From NCBI GenBank assembly GCA_016710075.1, contig JADJLO010000022.1:71271-135270 (forward strand): a DNA stretch of 64,000 bases, written 5' to 3'. Positions 28,988-39,432 of the stretch are shown piece after piece (within the stretch, counting starts at the first letter, position 1; each line of letters begins with the position of its first letter). Made by a program: the position numbers and the translations under genes. The notes below the pieces were generated by a model, which was not told where the DNA came from, searched no databases, and saw nothing but the letters and a program-made list of their open reading frames with translations. This DNA is from Acidobacteriota bacterium (GTDB lineage: Bacteria; Acidobacteriota; Blastocatellia; RBC074).

Positions 28988-29707
28988 ATGGGTTATCTGG
29001 TACTCGTAAGGCATGGGCAGGCACGCACCTTCGAGCAGGACAGCGATCGCCTCTCCGATCTCGGGGAAGATCAGGCACGAGCGCTAGGGCGGTTCTGGTT
29101 AAGCCAGTCCGAAAGCTTTGATGAGATATATTCCGGCACGCTGGTGAGGCAGCGCAGAACGGCTGAAATCACGGGCGACTGTTACTCGACTGCCGGGAGA
29201 TCGTGGCCGAAACTCATACACACGCCTGAATTCAACGAATACGATTCGGTCGGAATTCTCGACAAAATGATGCCTGCGCTTGCCGAGAGTGACCTGGAAT
29301 TTCGAAAACTGGTGCTCGAATTTGAAAAAAACAGGAGCTCGCCCGATCGCAACCGCTATTTTCAACACATGTTCGAAGCCGTGACGACTGCCTGGATCAA
29401 GGGCGAATTTCTGGTAGATGGAGTCGAGTCGTGGCAGGAGTTCAGTTCGAGAGTGAGGGGAGCGCTCAAACGAATCGCCGGCGCCGGCGGCGCAGGCCGA
29501 AGGGTTGCGGTCTTCACTTCTGGCGGAGTCATCGGCCTTGCGGTCCAGACTGTCCTTGGATCCCCCGACAACAAGGCCCTCGAGATAAACTGGCGCGTCA
29601 AGAACTGCTCATTGACGGAAATCATCTTCGGACGCGACCGGTATTCTCTGGACTCTTTCAACACCATCCCTCATCTGGATGATCCGCGGCTGAGAACATT
29701 CAGATGA
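28988..29707 (+). CDS. Histidine phosphatase family protein
   Basis: The 239-residue protein begins with the phosphohistidine motif LVRHGQA (catalytic His9). It continues with LSDLGEDQARALGRFW and a second basic site in SGTLVRQRRTAEI, and has the later conserved pair in VFTSGGVIGLAVQ, where the usual His is replaced by Gly-Gly (family members have SHGG). This is branch 1 of the superfamily (phosphoglycerate-mutase-like); the substrate may be a phosphorylated metabolite or protein. It is 3 bp after the SDR gene and overlaps the next gene by 4 nt. Confidence 0.85.
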   Translation: MGYLVLVRHGQARTFEQDSDRLSDLGEDQARALGRFWLSQSESFDEIYSGTLVRQRRTAEITGDCYSTAGRSWPKLIHTPEFNEYDSVGILDKMMPALAESDLEFRKLVLEFEKNRSSPDRNRYFQHMFEAVTTAWIKGEFLVDGVESWQEFSSRVRGALKRIAGAGGAGRRVAVFTSGGVIGLAVQTVLGSPDNKALEINWRVKNCSLTEIIFGRDRYSLDSFNTIPHLDDPRLRTFR

Positions 29708-30234
29708 CACTGCCCCCGCTTCTCGAAAAGCTCTCAGGCGGTGACCGGCGCTCTATCGGCCGGTCGAATGAAGTCGTTGCCCATGTAATCGCCGACACGA
29801 AATTGTTCGACGTGATCTTTGACGGGATCATGAATGAAGATCCCCTGATTCGCATGAGGTGCGCCGACGCTGTTGAAAAATCACAGCGCTTCATCCAGAA
29901 CTGCTCCAAAAATACAAAAAGACGATCATCCAGGTTCTTCCGGAAATCGAACAACCCGGAAGTCAGATGGCACATCGCCCAGATGTTCTCAAGGCTGAAA
30001 TTGAACCGGCGCGATCGACGCAGGGTATATGGGATTCTCCAGAAATTTCTCTCGGATCGCAATCAGAGCAGCATCGTTAGAACTTTTTCAATGCAGGCTC
30101 TGACCGACCTCGCTGCCGCAGACGTTGAACTCCGCCTTCCAATCACTCATCAAATCGAGGAATTGACCGCCACTGGAACCCCCGCAATGAAAAGCCGCGG
30201 AAAACGATTGCTCAAGGTTTTAAAGTCGAAATAG
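29704..30234 (+). CDS. HEAT-repeat-like protein, 176 aa
   Basis: The protein is all-helical and strongly basic, with HEAT-like units (IFDGIMNEDPLIRMRCADAVEK, NNPEVRWHIAQMFSRL, SSIVRTFSMQALTDLA). HEAT arrays usually form protein- or nucleic-acid-binding scaffolds; alkylated-DNA glycosylases of the AlkD type share the fold, but I see no catalytic signature. The ATGA overlap with the histidine phosphatase stop implies coupled translation. Function unknown. Confidence 0.78.
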   Translation: MTLPPLLEKLSGGDRRSIGRSNEVVAHVIADTKLFDVIFDGIMNEDPLIRMRCADAVEKSQRFIQNCSKNTKRRSSRFFRKSNNPEVRWHIAQMFSRLKLNRRDRRRVYGILQKFLSDRNQSSIVRTFSMQALTDLAAADVELRLPITHQIEELTATGTPAMKSRGKRLLKVLKSK

Positions 30235-30264
30235 TTTTTTTCAAAGTCGTCCGCATTAAATGTC

Positions 30265-30272
30265 TATATAAT
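30265..30272 (+). promoter_or_regulatory. Perfect TATAAT -10 element before the 99-aa gene
   Basis: TATAAT at 30267-30272 lies about 50 bp upstream of the ATG at 30327. No good -35 hexamer sits 17 bp upstream, so this is a -10-only assignment. Confidence 0.35.
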
Positions 30273-30326
30273 GTTCACGCTGTAATCTGAGATCAGCTAC
30301 AACTTGAGACTTAAGGAGAATTAATT

Positions 30327-30626
30327 ATGGTTGGATCGGGAAAATCGAGAAACGTCAATCTGAGTGTCGGAGATGAAATATCCTATGTCTTCGGACACGG
30401 GATCGTTTATGGCGAGATCACACGTATTCTGGAAGGCGGCGGAGCGGTGGAGATCCTGTTTGAGGATGGCCGGAAGGAAATCAAGAAGAGCCGGGATGGC
30501 GCATTGCATCTGATTCGGCGGGCTTCAGGTGCAAGCGAGGTCGAGGAGGAACGTTCAGATCGTAACCGCGTACGCGATTATGACATCGACGAGGTGCGCC
30601 GCAGCGATCAGAAGAGACGCTGGTAA
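30327..30626 (+). CDS. Small hypothetical protein with an SH3/KOW-like beta domain
   Basis: The 99-residue protein has AAGGAG before the ATG at 30327. Residues 10-65 (NLSVGDEISYVFGHGIVYGEITRILEGG) look like a small beta-barrel. The last third is highly charged (EVEEERSDRNRVRDYDIDEVRRSDQKRRW) and probably disordered. The family is not recognised. It may share a transcript with the secreted protein gene 43 bp downstream. Confidence 0.7.
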   Translation: MVGSGKSRNVNLSVGDEISYVFGHGIVYGEITRILEGGGAVEILFEDGRKEIKKSRDGALHLIRRASGASEVEEERSDRNRVRDYDIDEVRRSDQKRRW

Positions 30627-30669
30627 GAATACTCAAATACTGAAGCGATTTTTTGGAGGTTTATTTATC

Positions 30670-31350
30670 ATGAAGAGGCTTCTGTCGGTAGCCGTTCTGG
30701 CGTTATTCATGTCGGCTCTGAATTCGAGCGGACTGGCTCAGGATGACAGTCAGAGCCAGGGTGCCAACATTATTATCCCGCAGGGTTCATCCGCCAAGCT
30801 GACTCTGCAAAGCCAGCTCAGTTCGAAGATCAGCGAAGTGGGAGACCAGGTGACGGCGGTCCTTTACGAAGATGTTCGAGGAAGCGACGGGCGCGTGGCC
30901 ATACCGCGGGGCACTGAATTCATCGGACGTGTCACCCAGGTGCAGTCGGCCAAACGACCTCAAAAACAGGCCACAATGACGATTATTTTCGAAACTATGC
31001 GAATGTCATACGGGACTGAGAAGATCTCGACGGTCGTGACGGCCATTGACGATTACGCAAACGACGAGAAGATGAAGGCCAAAGATGATGAAGGCAAGGT
31101 GGCAGCCGGGCGTTCGGGCAAAAGGACGGCTCAGAACGCGGGGATTGGCGGGGGGCTCGGATCACTTGGCGGACTGATTATCGGCGCGGCAGGCGGAGGG
31201 CTTGCCGGCATGGCTGGAGCTGCCGGAGCCGGGGTTCTTGGCGGCGTTCTGATGACCAAGGGAAATGACATCAAACTCGAACCTGGAACGGTACTGCGAA
31301 TCCGTTTCGAAAGAGATATCAAATTGCCGGCTTTCGATGATGCCAGATAA
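30670..31350 (+). CDS. Secreted or envelope protein with glycine-rich hydrophobic segment
   Basis: The product is about 226 residues from ATG 30670 (GGAGG upstream). It has a signal peptide (LSVAVLALFMSALNSSGLAQ) and a beta-rich region resembling the surface-exposed core of TrbI/VirB10-like proteins (GSSAKLTLQSQLSSKI, DGRVAIPRGTEFIGRV). A glycine/alanine-rich hydrophobic stretch (about 158-195) follows, and then a closing strand (LEPGTVLRIRFERDI). No secretion-system genes are nearby, so a conjugation role is unlikely. Probably periplasmic or membrane-inserted; function unknown. Confidence 0.75.
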   Translation: MKRLLSVAVLALFMSALNSSGLAQDDSQSQGANIIIPQGSSAKLTLQSQLSSKISEVGDQVTAVLYEDVRGSDGRVAIPRGTEFIGRVTQVQSAKRPQKQATMTIIFETMRMSYGTEKISTVVTAIDDYANDEKMKAKDDEGKVAAGRSGKRTAQNAGIGGGLGSLGGLIIGAAGGGLAGMAGAAGAGVLGGVLMTKGNDIKLEPGTVLRIRFERDIKLPAFDDAR

Positions 31351-31411
31351 AACGTCATTGACGGAAATGAGCGGGGATTATTTCCGCTCATTTCCGTAAT
31401 CGCGTTGATCG

Positions 31412-32443
31412 TCACCACTCACTTCCCTCGCTCAGGTCGATTTCGAACTCCCCGGACAAACTCCCCTCAAACCAGATCGAGAGACTGGTTCTACCCGGAT
31501 TGAGCCCCGGAGGCACCGGCACATTGATCTGAATCAAGCCCGCATGATCAGGATTGCCGGAAGGCCCGGTATAGATCGGGTGAATTCCGAATCCGCCGAC
31601 TTCCACTCGCACCTCCCAGCGACGAGCACGTTGCGGCAACCCTTCAACAAGAATAGCGAGAAATGCATGCCTGCCGGTAATGGGGAACCGGTAATCGATG
31701 TTGACTGCGTTAAAGACATCTCTGATCTTCAGATCGTCCGAGATTTGCATCGGACGATCGTCAAACCGGCGATAAGCCTTTATGGTTGCCCGTGTCGGTT
31801 CACGTCTCAAAACCTCGACCCGTGCGAAACCCGCCGCCCTCGTCATCCGGGTCAGGCATTCAATATTCGGCCCCCACCAGTTATCGTATTGACCGCCCAG
31901 TTGATCGAATTCGTAAAACTCCATGACCGGCAGGTCAGTCGGAAAAACTTTATCGATCACATGAGTTTCAATCACCGCAATATCGCCTGTCACTTCGCAA
32001 ACCCTTTCCAGGGCAAGCAGCGGATGGCGCAGGTGATAGAGCACTCCCAGGAAAAATACAATATCGAACCGGCCGAGTCGTTTCCTGTTTATCTCGTAAA
32101 CGCTCATCTCCTCGAATTGAACCCTTGAACCGAGCGCCTCCCTGGCTTTGAAGAAATTATCTGGCCGCCAGCAATCCAGGGCCTTGACCGAAGCCCCATG
32201 TTTTTCGGCTTCGAAACTGTAAAAACCGTCCCAGCAACCGATATCGAGGACTTCTTTTCCGCCGAGATCGCTCGGGAGGTTGAATCCGGAATAATTTTCG
32301 AGAAGCTCATCAAGCTTGTGAACCCCCGGCGTCAGAGTCCCACCGCCGAGATCTATGCTGTGCCACCACGACCCTGATAACAACTCCTCACGCTGAGCCG
32401 CGGCGATTTTTTCTATGTCTTTTCTAATTTGCTCGTTATCCAT
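31412..32443 (-). CDS. CmoB-like SAM methyltransferase (DUF1698/TIGR04290 type) with C-terminal Ig-like domain
   Basis: Residues 20-235 match the CmoB-like family: WWHSIDLGGGTLTPGVHK, SAM motif VLDIGCWDGFYSFEAEKHG (about 66-84), FFLGVLYHLRHPLLALE and the FYEFDQLGGQYDNWWGPN block. Residues about 265-343 form an extra domain (VGGFGIHPIYTGPSGNPDHAGLIQINVPVP) that resembles the Solibacter/Acidobacteria C-terminal domain (TIGR03437) usually seen on secreted proteins. CmoB itself carboxymethylates tRNA; this protein more likely modifies a metabolite or glycan, given the neighbouring glycosyltransferase. There is no signal peptide. Confidence 0.85.
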   Translation of the reverse strand: MDNEQIRKDIEKIAAAQREELLSGSWWHSIDLGGGTLTPGVHKLDELLENYSGFNLPSDLGGKEVLDIGCWDGFYSFEAEKHGASVKALDCWRPDNFFKAREALGSRVQFEEMSVYEINRKRLGRFDIVFFLGVLYHLRHPLLALERVCEVTGDIAVIETHVIDKVFPTDLPVMEFYEFDQLGGQYDNWWGPNIECLTRMTRAAGFARVEVLRREPTRATIKAYRRFDDRPMQISDDLKIRDVFNAVNIDYRFPITGRHAFLAILVEGLPQRARRWEVRVEVGGFGIHPIYTGPSGNPDHAGLIQINVPVPPGLNPGRTSLSIWFEGSLSGEFEIDLSEGSEW

Positions 32444-32449
32444 GAAAAG

Positions 32450-32548
32450 AGTTTAAAGTTTAAGGTTCAAAGTTTAAAGAAATAAAACACATATTTCTGC
32501 GGTGGATCCTGATTCCGTCTTTAAACTTTGAACCTTAAACTTTAAACT
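32450..32548. repeat. 30-bp perfect inverted repeat of heptameric units
   Basis: The arms at 32450-32479 and 32519-32548 are perfectly complementary over 30 bp, with a 39-nt loop. Each arm is built of AAAGTTT/AAGGTTC-type heptads. It lies between two divergent genes (starts at 32443 and 32616). The right half (32505-32548) is homologous to 37411-37455. Confidence 0.95.
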
Positions 32549-32615
32549 GATCTGATAATTGAGTTTTCCCCATAGCGATTGAATTCATGGAAGGTAGCGG
32601 TTATCTTTCCGCCTT

Positions 32616-33764
32616 ATGCGAGTAGCGCTTGATGCAATACCACTGGCAGCACCGAAAACTGGAATCGGTCATTATACCGACTCGCTGGCGGAATGGCTGG
32701 CGCGTATCCACACCGATCACCAGTATGAGTTGATCTCGCCATTCGACTTCCCTTTTGATGCCTGCGGCAGGCACGGCCACAGCCCTAAGCCTGAGAATCT
32801 AAGCAGGAAGTTCATTCCGGTACGATCGATTTTCAAAAAATGGTGGTTGTTGGGTCTACCGGCGTTTCTGCAGATATCCCCGCTCGATGTTTTTCACGGG
32901 ACGAATTATTGCGTGCCGGTATTTGCTCCATGTCCGACGGTGGTAACGATACACGATTTGTCGCTGCTGGCGCATTCCGGCACGCATGAAACGGATAACG
33001 TCATACGTGGCCGCCGACGGATGCCGATTATGGCCCGCAGAGCCAGGAAGATAATAGCTCCCAGCGAATGGACCAAGAGGGAGATTATCGAGTTTCTCGG
33101 GATCAAACCCGGGAAGATTCAGGTGATCCACGAAGGCGCCCGGGAGAAGATGCTTCCCTTGCCCGAATCCAACTGCCAGTCAGTTCTGGAGCGATTCGGC
33201 ATCAAAAAACCTTATCTGCTCTTCGTTGGAACGATTGAGCCCAGAAAGAACCTGACAACTCTGATCCGCGCTTATGATACTCTGCTGCGGGAAACAGAGC
33301 ATCGCCCGCAATTGGTTTTGTGCGGCGGGCGGGGATGGCTCGACGGCGAGGTCTTCAGTTTGGTTGAGAAGCTCAAGCTGCAGGAACAGGTGCTCTTTAC
33401 CGGGTACGTTGAAGACAGCGATCTCCCGGCTCTCTACTCATCCGCCGAGGCTTTCATCTATCCTTCGCTTTATGAGGGTTTTGGTCTGCCTCCACTGGAA
33501 GCAATGGCCTGCGGAACGCCTGTCATTACGAGCAATTCATCGAGCCTGCCCGAAGTGGTTGGAAAAGCCGGCTTGATGCATGATCCTGAAGATCACCTCG
33601 CGCTGACCAGATCCATCGTTGAAATCCTGAGCGACAAGGACTCCCGCGAACACTTCATTCGAGCCGGCCTTGAGCAGGCTTCGCGCTTTTCGTGGGACCG
33701 CGCAGCGCGTGAGACTCAGGCTGTCTACGATGAGGTTTATCAACAATGGAAGAAGCGCGGGTAG
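32616..33764 (+). CDS. GT4 family glycosyltransferase
   Basis: A 382-residue GT-B glycosyltransferase. The N-terminal domain opens with the acceptor-side motif (PKTGIGHYTDSLAEWL) and contains TVVTIHDLSLLAH. The C-terminal donor domain has LFVGTIEPRKNLTTLIRA, VLFTGYVEDSDLPALYSSA and the E-x7-E signature in YPSLYEGFGLPPLEAMACGTPV. Such enzymes build cell-surface polysaccharide, often as mannosyl- or rhamnosyl-transferases. It is followed after 41 bp by the coiled-coil methyltransferase, and a CmoB-like methyltransferase is divergent, suggesting a glycan synthesis or modification cluster. Confidence 0.93.
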   Translation: MRVALDAIPLAAPKTGIGHYTDSLAEWLARIHTDHQYELISPFDFPFDACGRHGHSPKPENLSRKFIPVRSIFKKWWLLGLPAFLQISPLDVFHGTNYCVPVFAPCPTVVTIHDLSLLAHSGTHETDNVIRGRRRMPIMARRARKIIAPSEWTKREIIEFLGIKPGKIQVIHEGAREKMLPLPESNCQSVLERFGIKKPYLLFVGTIEPRKNLTTLIRAYDTLLRETEHRPQLVLCGGRGWLDGEVFSLVEKLKLQEQVLFTGYVEDSDLPALYSSAEAFIYPSLYEGFGLPPLEAMACGTPVITSNSSSLPEVVGKAGLMHDPEDHLALTRSIVEILSDKDSREHFIRAGLEQASRFSWDRAARETQAVYDEVYQQWKKRG

Positions 33765-33805
33765 CCGGTGTTGTGCCGCTTTTTTCATTTTGAAGAAGTA
33801 TTAAT

Positions 33806-35806
<2,001 letters not shown>

Positions 35807-35808
35807 TC

Positions 35809-36849
35809 ATGATCAAAATTGAACCCATTGAACTGCCGGATGAGGACAAATCAGGCGATGATGAAAATCTTCCTGCGAACGTAGAGGCTGAGCCATTATC
35901 GTTCATCGTACCAGCGGAAAGTGGCGAAACCAGGCTCGACTCATTTCTGGCCTCGATGATAACCGGCACCAGCAGATCCCAGATCCGCAAAGCAATAGAA
36001 CTCTGCATGGTAGCGGTAAACAACAAGCCGGCACTCAAACCCGCATACGCCATCAGCGAGGGCGATCAGATCACACTGACTCTTCCTGACAGGACGCCGC
36101 TTGAAGCCAAACCTGAGCCAATCCCGCTTAATATCGTATACGAAGATGACGATCTCATCGTGGTCAACAAGCCGGCCGGCATGGTGACGCATCCCGGCGC
36201 CGGCGCCGGTTCCGGAACTCTCGCCAATGGCCTTGTCTATCACCTCAATCAGATTTCGGTGGCACTGCCCAGGCGAGGAGGAACATCCCGTCCCGGCATC
36301 GTTCACAGGCTCGATGTCGGCACTTCAGGCTTGCTCGTCGCAGCCAAAACCGATCAGGCACACCTCAGTCTGGCCAATCAGTTCCAGGACCGGACGGTCT
36401 ATAAAAACTATCTCGCCCTGGTTTATGGAACCGTCAATGATGACAGCGGGGTGATTAATGCTTCGGTTGGCAGGGATTCTAAAAACAGGATAAAGATGGC
36501 GGTGGTGGGCGAAGAGCATGGAAGATCGGCACTGACTCATTATCGCGTGGTCGAGCGATTCGATGAATTCACGCTGCTCGAAGTCGAGATCAAAACCGGC
36601 AGGACCCATCAGATCAGGGTTCACCTGACCTTCATTAAACACCCGATCGTCGGCGATTCGACCTATGACACGGGACGCCTGAATAACATCAGGTCTGCCC
36701 GCCTTCGTGCAGGCATCCAAAAACTCAAGAGACCGTTTCTGCACGCCGCCCGGTTAAGCTTCGATCATCCGGCAACAGGTGAGAGGATGAATTTCAGCGC
36801 ACCGCTGCCGGACGATCTCGAACAATTCCTCAGACTGATCCGGGATTGA
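35809..36849 (+). CDS. rluD: RluA/RluD family 23S rRNA pseudouridine synthase
   Basis: The 346-residue protein has an N-terminal acidic extension, an S4 RNA-binding domain (about 40-95, TRLDSFLASMITGTSRSQIRKAI), and the synthase domain with VYEDDDLIVVNKPAGMVTHPG. The catalytic Asp169 lies in HRLDVGTSGLL; KTGRTHQIRVHL and FLHAARLSFDHP follow. RluD makes the helix-69 pseudouridines of 23S rRNA; the exact paralogue (RluD or RluC-like) is inferred from the S4 domain and motif spacing. It starts two bases after the methyltransferase stop, so it is probably co-transcribed. Confidence 0.9.
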   Translation: MIKIEPIELPDEDKSGDDENLPANVEAEPLSFIVPAESGETRLDSFLASMITGTSRSQIRKAIELCMVAVNNKPALKPAYAISEGDQITLTLPDRTPLEAKPEPIPLNIVYEDDDLIVVNKPAGMVTHPGAGAGSGTLANGLVYHLNQISVALPRRGGTSRPGIVHRLDVGTSGLLVAAKTDQAHLSLANQFQDRTVYKNYLALVYGTVNDDSGVINASVGRDSKNRIKMAVVGEEHGRSALTHYRVVERFDEFTLLEVEIKTGRTHQIRVHLTFIKHPIVGDSTYDTGRLNNIRSARLRAGIQKLKRPFLHAARLSFDHPATGERMNFSAPLPDDLEQFLRLIRD

Positions 36850-36858
36850 AGTCCCCAT

Positions 36859-37392
36859 TCAACCCATTTTTCGGCGACTCTCAATATCATCGGGAACAGC
36901 CTGCGGGATGCCTGGTGACGAGGCAAGGCCACCCTTGATCTGCGGCGCGATGACAACTCGCCCCAGCAGGACGTTCCGCACTTTTTTCGGCAGAACATAC
37001 TGTGCGGCTCTTGAAATTTTATCCACTACCGCAGCCAGATCCCCGGCCCCATCCCAGTGCTCGCGCAATACGTCATCGCTGGTCCTGTTCAACATTCTCA
37101 GTATCACCAGCGACATGAGATACAGATCATCAACCTGACCGATAAATGGAATAAAGTCCGGGATGAAATCCAGCGGCGAGATGACATATGCGATAGTGCC
37201 GATGACCAGCGCCTTCTCAGCCAACGGGACCCGTGAATCCTTGAACAGCCTGACCAGCAGTCTCAGCAAATCGGGAATCAGCATCAATGCATGCCGGAGT
37301 ACGCCACGCGATTTCTTTCGCTCTTCCCGGGTTGTAATTATTTCGTTCAATTTGCTCCCCCCTCCCCTTCTTAATCCGAGTTTGAATTTCAA
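36859..37392 (-). CDS. DUF1232 (YkvA-like) membrane protein
   Basis: The protein carries the DUF1232 core: PLAEKALVIGTIAYVISPLDFIPDFIPFIGQVDDLYLMSLVI, a short membrane-associated hairpin with the DFIPDFIP signature. Residues after 115 are basic and unrelated to the domain. The ATG at 37392 lies inside a repeat region with a poor ribosome site. A TTG at 37350 follows a purine-rich GGGGAGGGGGGAG and is a strong alternative start (163 residues). Function of the family is unknown. Confidence 0.82.
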   Translation of the reverse strand: MKFKLGLRRGGGSKLNEIITTREERKKSRGVLRHALMLIPDLLRLLVRLFKDSRVPLAEKALVIGTIAYVISPLDFIPDFIPFIGQVDDLYLMSLVILRMLNRTSDDVLREHWDGAGDLAAVVDKISRAAQYVLPKKVRNVLLGRVVIAPQIKGGLASSPGIPQAVPDDIESRRKMG

Positions 37393-37400
37393 GATTTAAA

Positions 37401-37455
37401 TTTAAAGTCAGATCCTGAATCAGGACTTTAAACTTTATCCGCCAAACTTTAAACT
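37401..37455. repeat. Inverted repeat and copy of a dispersed 45-bp repeat
   Basis: TTTAAAGTC (37401-37409) pairs with GACTTTAAA (37424-37432). The stretch 37411-37455 aligns with 32505-32548: both begin GATCCTGA-TC, contain CTTTAAACTTT and end AAACTTTAAACT, in the same orientation. Confidence 0.8.
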
Positions 37456-37559
37456 CTTATTCGCGGCGTTCGATGATTAATCGACCCCCGGTGTTGCAAT
37501 CAATATCCGGTTTCAACCTTAAAATTCAAACAACTCGCCTGGATTGATAGAAACTAATT

Positions 37560-37883
37560 ATGACCAACGAACACAGTTCAAATGAAACTTCTCCGGAATC
37601 CCTGGAATTGACCGATAACGATTCGGTGCTCGAGATCGTCTGGGAAGATTCGCATAAGAGCCGCCACAGGCTCGACGTGCTCAGAGCCGCGTGCCCATGC
37701 GCGATGTGCCAGGGCCATTCTCCATCGCAAAGCCTGAATCTCAAACCGGAACAGTTTCCGGGAGTAAAGCTCTCGGATTTAGCTCCCGTTGGGCGCTATG
37801 CCTATCACATTGTCTGGAGTGACGGACACGACACCGGTATTTATACGCTCAAAATGCTGAGAGAGATGGAAAATTCAGCATAG
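37560..37883 (+). CDS. DUF971 (gamma-butyrobetaine hydroxylase-like N-terminal) protein
   Basis: The 107-residue protein matches the DUF971 pattern: SVLEIVWEDSHKSRHRLDVLRAACPCAMC, with three Cys in CPCAMC, then VGRYAYHIVWSDGHDTGIYTLKML. Members are often found near iron-sulfur or Mrp/ApbC genes, and the Cys cluster suggests metal binding, but the role is unproven. It is divergent from the DUF1232 gene. Confidence 0.88.
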   Translation: MTNEHSSNETSPESLELTDNDSVLEIVWEDSHKSRHRLDVLRAACPCAMCQGHSPSQSLNLKPEQFPGVKLSDLAPVGRYAYHIVWSDGHDTGIYTLKMLREMENSA

Positions 37884-37918
37884 ATTGGCCTAAATAAAGA
37901 ATCTTTTGAAGATGAAGA

Positions 37919-38191
37919 TCAGGTTCTGTACCTGGACTCGACGCGATAACGTGCCAGGATCTCTTCGAGGAAGCCCTCATAGTTGAAGTTTGCAGGATCA
38001 TAGACGGGGCGGATCTTCTGAAGCAATGGAACGGAAATGCGCCAGGCCAGCCATTGTCTCGGATGCTCCGGGATGTCAGTTCGTCGCCTGAGATAGCTTT
38101 CAACCGCGGTAATCTCAGAGGGAGTAATTGATCTGACATCCCCTTGAAACTCCACTGCCGGAGCGATTCTGTGCAGCGCAAAATCTATCAC
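37919..38191 (-). CDS. Small hypothetical protein coupled to the RDD gene
   Basis: The 90-residue protein is not recognised. It has no membrane segment and is rich in Arg/Pro (VESYLRRRTDIPEHPRQWLAWRIS). Its ATG overlaps the RDD gene stop by 4 nt, which supports it as a real, translationally coupled gene. Function unknown. Confidence 0.65.
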   Translation of the reverse strand: MIDFALHRIAPAVEFQGDVRSITPSEITAVESYLRRRTDIPEHPRQWLAWRISVPLLQKIRPVYDPANFNYEGFLEEILARYRVESRYRT

Positions 38192-38739
38192 TTCGCCCTT
38201 AAAGACTTCATCGAATTTTGGAGCTTCGGCGGAACGCTCCTTGATGACGACTGTATTGGCGACACAATCCCCAGCCTCCTTGCCTGCCGGCTGGCGAAGA
38301 CCGAGATGATCCCTACAGAGTAGAACGGGAAAGGCTGGATATCGGCGCCTCTCAGCAAATTTCTGGTCATCGCCGCAAAAAAGGTGATCGGACGACCATC
38401 TTCCTGGATAACCCTCAGTTTGAGAAGTCTCTTCCCCGGCGTCTGCCCGCTCCAGACGGTCTCGAAAATCATGAAATAACCCATGACGATCGCGAAGGTG
38501 GCGAGCAGTGATATTGCCACCACCCAGAGACTGCCTTCCTTTGGATCAAGAGTCAGCAGCCTGCTCAGACTGCGGAATCCTTCGCTGACGTTGTATCCGA
38601 TGATTCCAAGCACGATTATGGCCGCGGCTTGAATGGTATGATCGATGGCGCAGGCGAGGAAACGATTGCCGATTGTTGCAATTGCGAATTGCAGCTCAAC
38701 ATGCTCGGGAGTCTCGATGGTCAGTATCTCGTCGGCCAT
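38188..38739 (-). CDS. RDD family membrane protein
   Basis: The 183-residue protein opens with a short beta segment (EILTIETPEHVELQFAIA). It then shows the RDD landmarks: Arg-Ala and Asp in NRFLACAIDHTIQAAA, two or three membrane helices, and SGQTPGKRLLKLRVIQEDG, with the usual GKRL motif. Homologues are small membrane proteins of unclear function, some linked to ion or osmotic stress. It forms a pair with the coupled 90-aa gene. Confidence 0.9.
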   Translation of the reverse strand: MADEILTIETPEHVELQFAIATIGNRFLACAIDHTIQAAAIIVLGIIGYNVSEGFRSLSRLLTLDPKEGSLWVVAISLLATFAIVMGYFMIFETVWSGQTPGKRLLKLRVIQEDGRPITFFAAMTRNLLRGADIQPFPFYSVGIISVFASRQARRLGIVSPIQSSSRSVPPKLQNSMKSLRAK

Positions 38740-38788
38740 GCCTGGATTCTAAGATGAGTTGTCGAGATATGAAAAACAGGGTTTCGTC

Positions 38789-39382
38789 TTACTCATTCTT
38801 CGGTTTGGGTTTTGCGCCTGAATCTATATCGAGTTTCGGAATGCCGAACTGGCCTTCGAGCTGGCGCAATTTCTCAAGATCGATCGGGCCGACAATATTG
38901 ACCACGGTCAGTTCCCGGGGATTTGCGGCAATGATTGCCAGACCAGAAATGAGATCACCCTGAGTCATGATATGAACGTCGATGTTTTCTCCCTGCTTGC
39001 GGCTGCGGACACCGACTATCCTTGACCAGCCCGGCGACTTCAACTGCAGGCGCAGAGCGTCGACATCTCCGACTGAATACTGCCCCGGCTGATCGAATTC
39101 AAAAACCCTGACATAGACGCCCTTGAGCCCCGAAACGATCTCTTTGATCCTTGCCTCATCAGGACTCTTATCGGACAGGAATTTGATGGCGAGTTTGAGA
39201 AGATTCTCATCGACGGTGACATCGACCACATCCGATGCCTTGGCGGCAAGCTTGTCCAGATTGCCGATCTCAAGCCTCGCATTCTGCGCGAATACGTTGG
39301 CGCCAAAACAAATCGCCAGGATGAACAGGAAAGGTACTCGTCCGATCTTGAATATGTTTTTTTTGCTGAATGAACCGTTCAT
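38789..39382 (-). CDS. DUF4252 secreted protein (second copy in the sigma operon)
   Basis: From the ATG at 39382 the product is about 197 residues; an upstream start at 39418 is possible. It has a signal peptide (FLFILAICFGANVFAQ) and a full DUF4252 domain: LEIGNLDKLAAKASDVVDVTVDENLLKLA, GLKGVYVRVFEF, SPGWSRIVGVRSRK, VHIMTQGDLISGLAIIAANPRELTVVNIVGPIDLEKL. It is a clear paralogue of the gene at 41146-41718, and the two flank the VWA gene. It lies 50 bp after the VWA stop, so it is probably the last gene of the operon. Confidence 0.85.
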   Translation of the reverse strand: MNGSFSKKNIFKIGRVPFLFILAICFGANVFAQNARLEIGNLDKLAAKASDVVDVTVDENLLKLAIKFLSDKSPDEARIKEIVSGLKGVYVRVFEFDQPGQYSVGDVDALRLQLKSPGWSRIVGVRSRKQGENIDVHIMTQGDLISGLAIIAANPRELTVVNIVGPIDLEKLRQLEGQFGIPKLDIDSGAKPKPKNE

Positions 39383-39432
39383 CTTAAGTTGCTTCTTTCT
39401 TATTAAAAATTTCCGCACTGGTGATATTTGAA

